DNA from: Kalmusia sp. IMI 367209
Lineage: Eukaryota > Ascomycota > Dothideomycetes > Pleosporales > Didymosphaeriaceae
Length of the DNA: 64,000 nt
Assembly (NCBI GenBank): GCA_027946365.1
Contig: JAPEUQ010000005.1
Coordinates: 1,798,001-1,862,000 of the forward strand
Direction of reading: 5' to 3'
In this document: piece by piece, positions 55,283 to 64,000 of the stretch
Layout: the number at the start of each line of letters is the position of its first letter
Numbering within the stretch: position 1 is the first letter of the stretch
Program-made: the position numbers and the translations under genes
The notes under the pieces: generated by a model
What the model was told of the DNA's origin: nothing
The model's database searches: none
The model's input: the letters and a program-made list of their open reading frames with translations, nothing else

Positions 55283-57103
55283 ATGGCTAGCAACGCTCCT
55301 GCATCTCCAACATCTCCTACTAGCTCCAGCGACCACCATGAGCCCACCCCTACTCTTGAAAAACAACCTAGCATTGATGGCCATCATACTAGTGAAGAGC
55401 CTGAATATGCGACGGGCTTGCGGCTCTTCCTTGTCATGACCACCATAATCATGGCTACCTTCCTAGCTGGACTCGAAATCGGTATCATCGCGACGGCAAT
55501 TCCCGGTATCACCGATGCTTTCCATCGACTCGATGACGTTGGATGGTACGGAAGTGCCACCTTTCTCCTCGGCGGTGCGGTCTCCCCTATGTGGGGCAAG
55601 TTCTACAAGTATTTCAACGTCCAGTATATCTACCTATCTACTATCGCCTTATATATGATTGCGAGCATCGTGGGCGGATCAGCCAGCAATAGCACTTCAG
55701 TCATTGTCGGTCGAGCCATTCAAGGCTGGGGAGCCACTGGTACCCTGGGTGGGTCGGTGCTTATCATCAGCTACGTCGCTGAGCCAAAGCTTCGCCCTAT
55801 GCTCATTGGTACATGGATGAGCGTACTGCTGGTCTCGACTATACTGGGTCCTATCGTTGGCGGCGCTTTCACGAGCGAAGTGTCTTGGCGGTGGTGCTTT
55901 TGGATCAACCTGCCGCTCGGAGGACCCATTGTCGTCATGATACTTCTTTTCCTTCGAATGCCGAAACACGTAAAGCCTACCCCTGCTACATGGAAAGAAA
56001 TTCTTCAGCAGCTCGATCTTCCGGGTTTCAGTTTACTGCTCGGATCGCTTATTTGCTTTACTTTAGCATTACAATGGGGCGGTCAGAGTAAAGCATGGAA
56101 GTCAGGCCCCGTCGTTGCCACCTTGGTTCTTGGGGTATTCTTGACTGGGATGTTTTTCATCGTCGAATGGCTACAAGGCCCACGCGCAATCATTCCTTTG
56201 TCACTGCTCAAGCCCCGGCTCACATGGACCAATGCGTTATACTCGTTCATGTAAGTAATCCTTCTGAAATCTTACAAGTTGCCCTAGATTGCTGATAATT
56301 GCATCTTTCAGAATCAACGCGGCCATGTATCAGACTTTATTCTATCTCCCAATATATTTCCAATCCATCCACGGCCAATCAGCCATCACCAGCGGGGTGA
56401 ATAGCATCCCATTCTTGGCCTTCTTTGCTCTGGGATCTTTGACCATTGGTGCAGCCATCAGCAAGACACGTCACATGCAGCCCTACCAGCTAATGAGCGC
56501 GCTTCTGATGACAGCCGGCATGGCGCTTTTCTATACTCTAGAGGCCGAATCATCTAAGGCACGATATATCGGCCCTGAGGTACTATTCGGCTTCGGTCTC
56601 GGGCTCGGTAGTCAGGTACTCAATTGTCAACCCCTTTGCAAAAGATTGCTGACACTCTCTAGGTGCCAATGACAGCAGTCCAAGGCTTTTCAACGCTCGA
56701 AAATGTTGCAAGCTCTACCGCGATCATGCTCAGTGAGTACAGTGCAGTGGCAAGGAGAACAATGCTGACTGAGATACCAGCGTGTCAAGCCATCAGCGGG
56801 GCCTACTTCGTTCCAGTCGCGCAATCCATCTGGGCAAACCGCATGCTCCACGAGCTACAAGCTGTCGCACCCAATCTCGATGTCGGCACTGTGATCAGTA
56901 CGGGCGCGTCCGAGATCCAACACGTTTTCAAAGGCGGAGACCTGGTCGCGGTCGTGGATGCCTACATGGTAGGCATCAAGGACGTCTTCGCTTTCTCGCT
57001 AGCTTGCTCGGCATTCGCGGTTCTTCTGGCTCTAGCAATTCCCATGAAGAAGCTCCCGGATCATGGGGACAGCATAGAGAAAGATGACACTGAACTGGCT
57101 TAG
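55283..57103 (+). CDS. MFS DHA2 (14-TM) drug/metabolite efflux pump
   Basis: Four exons: 55283-56250, 56312-56615, 56663-56732 and 56781-57103, total 554 residues. The acidic, Ser-rich cytosolic N-terminus is followed by ATFLAGLEIGIIATAIPGIT (helix 1, motif D1), GAVSPMWGKFYKYF (2-3 loop), and GWGATGTLGGSVLIISYVA then LGPIVGGAFTSEVSWRWCFWINLP (motif C, antiporter signature). Proton-driven export at the plasma membrane is expected. The adjacent divergent Zn2Cys6 gene is the probable regulator. Confidence 0.94.
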
Positions 57104-57519
57104 GTTCTATGGTTGTCATTTCCCTGGGTGCAGTTGTATGCAATCAGTAAGGTGCATCCTCATCGACAAACCTTTAAGCCACACAGAAATCTCCTTTTTC
57201 GTACATCACAAGAGAATCATCTCAATTTGGTCGCGGTCCATTAAAGCCTATCGCACCCAACACTGGTCATCACCATTTATTTCGTATCAGTCTATAGAAG
57301 TGGATAGATCGATCACAGATCAAATAATATCCAGTAATTTACACATAATGCATCTCATTTCTCCGCTATCACAGAGGCCGCCGTCTACGCATTCGGGCAT
57401 AGTCCCAGCCCTGTACCACTTCGCTGCTGCCTAACGACCTCAATCCAGTACTAAACCTACCCACACACTATAACCCCCGCCAATCAAACACCACCCACCT
57501 CCAATCCATCACCAACACC
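57104..57519. other. Intergenic, no gene seen
   Basis: 416 bp; a C-rich segment just before 57520 fits a promoter leader. Confidence 0.35.
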
Positions 57520-58275
57520 ATGTCCCAACACCCCTCCCACCCTCCCCTTTCCCTCCTCCCAACAATCATCCCCATCCCACCTCTCACCGCCACCCACCGC
57601 AAAGCGACCTTCAACTACTTTGGCCCCCTCTCCTCCTCCCCGCTCATACCCCAAGCCGCAAAATTCCTCGCGCACAACACCAACGCCCCAGAAGCCGAGT
57701 CAGCCCGAGCCCTGCAGACCTTCCTGGATATATCTCAGGCCGACTGCGTCGGAGCCCCGTCGGAGAAATCATGCTGCTGGTTCACCATCCGCGTGACGAA
57801 ACAAAACGCATACTTCGACGTCCCGCGCTGGCACCAGGATGGCCGGATGTATGCTTACGACGCGGGTCGCGGGGGCGTTGTACGCAGTAAATACGCGCTT
57901 ACGCTTCTTGGACGGCCGACGTTACTGCTTCCGGTTGAAAGTGCGGTGTTTAACACTGTGGCTCAGGGTGAGAAGGAATTCCTTTGGTGGCGAGGGAATA
58001 GCGGCGTTGAAAGTACGGAGGAGGAACGTGACAAAGCGCATGAGGCGATGCGTGCATGACTAGCGGATGAATTCAAGGACTTGCAGCGCGTTGCTGTTAA
58101 TGAGGGGCAAGTGGTGCGGTTTAGTTGGGGGAGGGACGATAGCCCTGTGCATTCGGAGCCGAGGATGAATGGGGATAGGGTGTTTATGACGGTGCTTTTT
58201 GGGAGTGAGGCCGAGCTGAGGAGTATGTGTGAGATTAGGGGTGCTGAGTTCGGTGTTTTTGATGGTGCGTCGTAA
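57520..58275 (+). CDS. Conserved protein with WHQDG motif, interrupted by TGA
   Basis: One frame of 251 codons with a single stop, TGA at 58057-58059. Before the stop: CWFTIRVTKQNAYFDVPRWHQDGRMYAYD; after it: DDSPVHSEPRMNGDRVFMTVLFGSEAEL. WHQDG and the later HSEP...R could be the His-Asp...His ligands of a 2-oxoglutarate-oxygenase-like or DUF1826-like fold; that is tentative. The stop replaces what is probably Arg (CGA to TGA), as the sequence around it reads normally. It may be a recent null allele, a sequence error or a read-through codon. Confidence 0.65.
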
Positions 58276-58831
58276 TGTGAGGGGAGACATGGTCCATGAA
58301 GGCTGAAGTGATTGTTTTGGAAGCAAATTGCCGCGGTGTACTTATGCATCGACTAGGGGAGTCAGCATACAAACCTAGGAAAGAACAAAGCTTGAAAATC
58401 CAAGTGCAGAAGCATGCAGACTAACAAAGATTGGACGTAAGATACGAGTTACCATAACGAACTCGTCAACCAGCGTCAGAGGTAATCCCAAGCATCTCGA
58501 TGATCTCAAAACGAAGACATGACACGGAAGATTTTCACTTGCTCTCACGCATCATAAGTAATTACAAATGGTAAGACTGGATCGCCATATCAACTGCGCT
58601 ACTACAAATTTCAACAAAACGAGAGCCGCCCAGGGGTATAGAGCTCAGAAGTTGTACGCCACGCTATGCGAAGAAATGAAACAAATGATGCGTCCGCGCA
58701 CACACGAAATCCAAACGTCAAACTGAGAGTACCTTTCTGTCCACGCTAGCTCCTAGAAACAGATCGACCATGCTCAAATGCCCGTGCATAGTTCAAAAAA
58801 GATCTGAAATCGGGAAGACTTCGCGTCAAAC
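58276..58831. other. Intergenic between convergent genes
   Basis: 556 bp, 3' flanks of two convergent genes; nothing recognised. Confidence 0.35.
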
Positions 58832-61800
58832 TCAGTTTGATGCGTCTATGCTGACCTCACCAAACCCTTCCGGCGCCTCTGTCATCTCAAACGAAAAGTC
58901 CTCAGCAACTGGTGACAAGTCGACAAAGCTCAAGTCTTCAAAGTGTGCAAATGATCCCAGGGTATCCAGTTGCGTTGTCTGGATAGGAGCAAGTGTAAAA
59001 GGAGAAGCGCGATGGCTGGAAGCAACTCTTGCTGCTGATTTTCGTGTAGGATAGGACCCAGACTTCCAGTCAGGCATCGAGTTGTTGCCTGCGAAGTCGT
59101 CATCGTATGTAGACCTTTGTAGAGTTTCTAGGGGTTCTGCAACCCCTAGCAGACGCGTGGTGAAAGTCATTTCTAGCATCTCCGCAGCTCGTGCTTGCTT
59201 ATGGCGCGAATCTGCCCTGACATGGGCTGCTTGCTCGGTGCGTAGTTTGGCAAAGACAGCTTCAAGATTGGAACCGAACACATCCGAGTTCTCACGCTGG
59301 CGAAGCCAGTGGTTCTCGTCCTTAAGGGCATTGACAAATGTAGCGAAAGTGCGGGAGGCGTTGATACGGGCTTGGGCATCTTCAGGTCGCTCAACGTGGG
59401 GTTGTGGGGTCGGCGGCATGTAAGCAGTGCTCTCGTCCACACCTGGGTGTTTGAGGGTTTCAGACAGGCGCGAAATCTCCGCCTCTTGAGTCTCCGTCTG
59501 TCGCAGGTATGCATCCCGCTCAGCTCGGGCCTTGGATAATTCAGCCTGTAAGGACTCAATAGCATTTGCCTTAACGGTTGCCTCCTGGTTCCGGGCCTTC
59601 AGGTGCTCAATCTCGAGTTCCTTAGTGTCAATGGTCTCCTCCCGTTCGCGCATCTGGAGCAATGCCGACTGAAGCTCGGTAGTCATGAGTTGAAGTTTCT
59701 TGTCAGCATCGATGGCTTGCTTCTTGTTCGCCTCTATCTGCTGAGCCTTGACAATCCATGGGGCCGGTGGAAGTTGTACTTCGACGCAGTTCATCAGCAC
59801 GGAAGCATGGTCGTGCCACTGTCCAATGCGTATCTTGGATTCATTCAAGGATTCCTCAAGGCTATCTGGCAGATCTACTTTGAAAGATTGCACTTGGGCC
59901 GACATGAAGGAGGCATCAAAGCCTTCTGGTTCTTTTGCGAACTTGCCTAAAACGGCGCGGAAGAAGCGTTCTGCGGCTTCTTGCGCTCTGTTGGCAAATT
60001 GGCCTAAAGAGTTGCTATACTCAATGAGGCCATCCACTCCGTCGGGTAAGGCAGGGTAGAGACCGTCTTTCTGCAGTGCGGTCAAGACATTACTGAACTT
60101 AGTGACGACACTGAGAACTTCGGCAGCCATCTTCCCTGGTTCCAACAACGCGTCAAAGGCTGGGCGACCATTTTCTTCCTCGTCAACAAGTTCGATGCGC
60201 GAAATGAATGTCTTGACGGCATCAAAAATTGAACGTATACGATCGAGACTCGCTCGAATGATGGATGCCTGTAAGATCAAGGCGCTGTCAGGGCGTGCAT
60301 TGAACAAGTATCCATTCGTTCGGTATATAGCACCCATAACCATGTAAGATCCCCGTGTGGAGTCTGCAGACTCTTTGAGGTTTAGTGTATCCTGCTTCAA
60401 CGAATTCATGCAGCCCTCGACGGTCCGAAGGACACTCTCGAATTCCTGGAAGAGTCCACCAGCATTGACAAAGTCGTCCAAGGTACAAGATGCTATCGTT
60501 GTCCAGAATTGCTCAGCGTAGGTGTGAATGTAGGTAAGATGGCCGACAATGTCTTGGGACAGGAGAACGTCCAGAAGTTGTTCCGGACCCTGTGTAGTGC
60601 CAAACTTGTCCGTGGTGGTGGTCTTCAGTAGTGAGCCCGCCAATCCAGCCTTGAAGCTAATAGCCTTGCTTCTGAAGTAGGCTTTGATGGATGTGCTATG
60701 GAAATCATTGTACGAAGATTCCGTCAGGTAGTACTTGATCATATCAAGCTCCTCTTGTGCCTCTTCTGCTGCCAACTGCCGCAGCGATGAATCAATATGG
60801 CGAACCGTGTCGTTCAGATCGGCATTTCTGAGACGGCGATGAAGATCCATGACTTCATTAAAGCGGCCAGTGACGTCCTTAACTTCTTCTTCTGTCATAG
60901 CCTTGTCTGCTTCCAACTCTCGGAGTCTAGACTGCAATTCCATAGAAACCTCGCGATGCTTGGAAAGAAGGACCCGGAGTTCAGCATTGTCCTCTTGGGT
61001 CTCATCGCGCTCGCGAGTGACCTCAGCGAGTTGAGAATCCCTAGCCCCAAGCTCTGCTTGCAGCTCGTCCGCGTGTTCCGCGTAGTCATTGATGGTCTCG
61101 TTGCTGACTTCGACGATGGTTGAGAGCTCTCTGCGCTCAAGCTCAAGGCGGGAAATCGACTCTTCTAACGTTTGGTTCTTTTCGATGAGCTCTACGTTCA
61201 TATCTTCCCACTCATTACTTGCGTCCACCTGTTCCCGCAAATCTTCCACCCAAGCCTCAAGCTTGACGACATTTGCGGTCGCTTTGGCAAGTTCGGCCTC
61301 GATATCTTCTGTGTGAGCGACTTGCGCCTCAAGCTCGTGAATGCGTGCGTCCCTCTCTTTGATTTGCTCTCGAGTCATGTCTCGGAGTCTGATGATGCCA
61401 TCCCGATATCGGTCTCGTTCACCCTGTGCCTGCCGAAGCATTGCTGCTTGCTTCTGGTCTTCAGGCATGTCGTCAGTGATGAACGACGCCTCTTCTTGAT
61501 TGATCTCCAGCTCGAGGCGGAGTTCCTCGTTAACAGCCCGTTCGTTCTCCAGCTCAGCTTCAAGCTGTTCCTTCTGTTCTTCAGCCATCTCTCTATCGAT
61601 AGTAGCGAGCTCAACCATAGTGTCGCGTTCCTGGATGGCTTTCGCCTGCTCTTCATTTTCGTGCTTGAGGCGGGTGATGTCGTCCTTGAGACCTGAGACA
61701 TCGTTGTGGTATTGCTGGCACTTCGCTTGCAGTTTGTTGAGAATGCTCTTGACCTTGTCATTCTCGGTGCGCAGCTGCTGGGCTTCTTCTTCAAGCGCCG

Positions 61801-62594
61801 ATGTGTCCGCTTGGATTTTTTGAAGGCGGCGGTATTCGACTTCTGGTATTTGACGAGTGCCGGGCGCAGGTGCTCTGGAGCTTGAAGCGTTGGTGGTGGT
61901 CGGGGCCGCAGAGCGTGTTTCGAGAGAGTTTGCGGAGGAAAGGGATGGCTTTCGAGTAGTACGGACACTACTAGCAGCTGATTGTGCTGAACCTGCAACG
62001 GACAGGCGTTTCGGTTTTACAGGCGAGAGAGCAGACGCCCTCGATGCAGTGGACGTCGGTCGTGTCGTAGTAGACGGTGGGCGTGTAGTGGTAACAGACG
62101 GCGGGCGTGTAGCGGATGACGGGCGTGCTGGTGGTGTTGCAGTTGCTGGTTGCGAAGCCTTTCCAGCGGTGGAGAGTCTAGATGAAGCCGCAGTGCTTTT
62201 AGTAGTCCCAACCGTCGAAAGTCTAGAAGATTGCGAGGTACCCCTCGAGATACCAACGCTTGAAGGCCGAGGTTTTGAGGTGGTTGTGGCCGTCTTTGGC
62301 GCTGCGGCTTTAGGTGCGGCCGGGCGGGCGGCTGCCTTTGGTGCCGGCTGTGAAATGATCTGGGATATGTTCATAGGCCGTGTGAAAAAGACCATGCAGA
62401 GGCTTGCATTGGAAGTAGCGCTCGCCCCTTACCGAACCATCGTTCTTGCCAGAGGGTCCTGGGAGTTCCAGGCCAATATAGTCTCCCTCCTGTCCGGTCG
62501 CGGCGACTTCACCGATGTACCGGACAATGCCGCGATGTGTGGTTCTGCCCTGATCAAGCTTGGCTTCGACCGTCTGGCCGATTTTCAGATCCAT
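58832..62594 (-). CDS. Dynactin p150Glued large subunit, with one-base frame break
   Basis: Minus strand from the ATG at 62594. Residues 1-70 are a CAP-Gly domain (GDYIGLELPGPSGKNDGSVRGERYF; GKNDG at 49-53), which binds microtubule ends. A Ser/Thr/Ala/Pro-rich basic linker follows, then long coiled coils and the dynactin domain (AGLAGSLLKTTTTDKFG...SQDIVGHLTYIHTYAEQFW). The total is about 1250 residues, normal for filamentous fungi. The CAP-Gly frame and the remaining 1187-codon frame are offset by one base. The break is at a run of five T on the coding strand (62385-62389), where four would give HGLFTRP. Dynactin activates dynein in nuclear migration and vesicle transport. An assembly or sequencing slip is the first explanation. 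Confidence 0.9.
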
Positions 62595-63315
62595 TGCGGA
62601 TGGACGGTTCGTGGGGTTGTGCGGAGGTTTTGAAGGAATTGAGAGCTTCCTAATTCAACACAGCTGGAAATCTAAGTGGCGAGGTTCCGCAAGCAAGTCG
62701 CAGTCGAGACTGGGGTCCGTAACGGGCAGTCTCAAGGCGAAGGAGACGCTGTACTCGAGGACCTCGGTCGCAGCGCCCTCAATTAAGGCAGAGTAAAGCG
62801 AGACGAAAGACCGACCAAAAGCAGTAGCGGAGCAAGGACCCGATGAAAGCAGGGCCACAACAACGTCGTAGAAGCTGGGCGGGAGCGCAGCTGCATTGGC
62901 GTGGGGCCGCAGTGTGTGGAGGGAAGAATAAAGGGACGACGCCAGATGACGCTACTGGAAGAACGCGTTGTTGTCGGAGCTTGTGCCAAGTGCCGCGCTT
63001 ATCAGCCTTACCTGCGTCTAACGGCTCGGACCGTGCACATGATTGCGCGATAGCGCGTCTTCCAATATGTGCTCTATTATGCATCAGACACCGCGTGCTC
63101 ACGTACGCTGCAATGCTCATACCGTAAACACACAGGACGCAGACAATGCAGCAAGAACGGCTTTACATATATCTTCACTATAGATCTCCCAAGTATGTCA
63201 ACAACACTCACATCTTCCCTCTCACAGCACTCCTGAACAAACCCAACCGTAGATAATACACTCTTCTCGGAGCCTGCACTTCAAGATGCCCAGCGCCACG
63301 TATGCGCAAACCCTC
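62595..63315. other. Intergenic, overlapping small frames only
   Basis: 0.72 kb between two minus-strand genes; short frames on both strands at 62.65-63.13 kb have no protein features. Probably the dynactin promoter and leader. Confidence 0.4.
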
Positions 63316-64000
63316 CTACGCCCCGACTTCCAACTCCCGTATTCTCTCCTCGATATCCGGCACCGCACGAAGCTGCAGCTCAATCTCATCCTTCTCACTA
63401 CTTACTGTTAGTACCATCCAAACTCATCTCTTCTAGAAGAAAAATGCAGATAGGATCATCGAAAGGGATAGAAAGAAAGTGGGCAAGACTCACTCCTCCA
63501 ACTCTAACCTCCTCTCAGCATCCAACCCTGTGAACACAAACCCGCCCTGCCCATCAAACTGCAAAATCTTGCTGTGATACTTCCACAAGCTCCTCCTATG
63601 ACTAACGGTCATAAGCGTAATACCCAGCCTACATCATTAGCAATCTTCCTTAAGAAAAAGGAATTAGGGAAAACCTTACCTCTTCGCCTCCTCATACATC
63701 ACCCTCTCAACCTCCAACGTAACACTACTCGTACATTCGTCTAGAATCGCATACCGCGGCTTATGGTAGAAGAGTCTTGCCATAGCCACCCTCTGCTGCA
63801 ATCCCCCGCTCAACACATCCGTCCATTCCTGCTCTGCGTCCCAGCCCCCAGGCCGATCTACTATCCCCTCGATCTCCACAACTTCGAGGATAGCTAAGAG
63901 ATCCGCGTCAGTTATATTTTTATCACGCATCTCACGCAAACTGTCAGGATAAATAATCTGCTGGCGCAGCGTCCCGCGCGATAAATATGGGCGCTGCGGA
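63316..64000 (-). CDS. Peroxisomal ABC (ABCD) half-transporter, 3' end only
   Basis: Partial; the gene continues beyond the right edge. Exons visible: 64000-63680, 63628-63494 and 63397-63316. The readable part starts at [18 protein letters not shown], then the ABC signature [16 protein letters not shown], Walker [12 protein letters not shown] and the switch His in [15 protein letters not shown]. The Ser in CTSSV and the H-loop SHR fit the ABCD family, which imports long-chain acyl-CoA into peroxisomes (PXA1/PXA2 type). The last intron is 96 bp and ends at a TAG that restores [22 protein letters not shown]. The transmembrane half is outside the window. Confidence 0.92.

Noticed and set aside
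61857..62633. 258-codon plus-strand frame
   Set aside because: Antisense to the low-complexity linker of dynactin p150; composition mirrors Ser/Thr/Pro codons.
1..64000. tRNA genes, rRNA or CRISPR arrays
   Set aside because: No cloverleaf-like A/B box pair, rRNA segment or regularly spaced repeat array was recognised by eye; a tRNA search program would be decisive.

Overview
The window is nuclear DNA of a filamentous ascomycete (Pezizomycotina, perhaps a dothideomycete; the class is inferred, not proved). Most genes are split by 44-96 bp introns with GTAAGT/GTGAGT donors, CTAAC/CTGAC-like branch sites and YAG acceptors. The families are typical of such fungi: Zn2Cys6 regulators, a HET-domain protein, DUF3328/UstYa proteins, secreted glycoside hydrolases and 14-TM efflux pumps. 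Repeated DNA carries stop codons at CAA/CAG/CGA/TGG positions, as expected from repeat-induced point mutation (RIP). Exon borders were worked out by hand from splice signals, frame and family resemblance. No tRNA, rRNA or CRISPR array was seen.

Layout. 0-17 kb: a Zn2Cys6 regulator divergent from an SDR/epimerase-like protein, a GH16 enzyme between two decayed repeat copies, a class-I glutamine amidotransferase, a gene-poor stretch with a small zinc-finger-like gene, a HET protein and a small basic protein. 17.6-25.8 kb: a mutated island bounded by a matching pair of ~47 bp inverted repeats. It holds a hydrolase/NB-ARC/TPR NLR-like relic, a wrecked membrane-protein gene and a pogo/Fot1 transposase relic.

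25.9-33.9 kb is the most interesting region. An MFS transporter is followed by a small secreted precursor with six 17-residue repeats, each ending in a dibasic (Kex2-type) site. Divergent from it are two membrane-anchored proteins, each with two HxxHC motifs (UstYa/DUF3328 type), then an arylsulfotransferase-like gene. This is the architecture of a fungal ribosomal peptide (dikaritin/KEP-type RiPP) cluster. The repeat sequence matches none I recognise.

34-64 kb is mostly ordinary: GH35 beta-galactosidase, a proline-rich protein, GH43 arabinanase-like enzyme, an isochorismatase with a signal peptide, a 7-TM rhodopsin-like protein, a JmjC/cupin-like protein, a cysteine-rich single-pass protein, an amino-acid/amine permease, a Zn2Cys6 regulator divergent from a DHA2 efflux pump (with a perfect inverted repeat between them), a short protein with an in-frame stop, dynactin p150Glued with a one-base frame break, and the 3' end of a peroxisomal ABC half-transporter gene running off the right edge.
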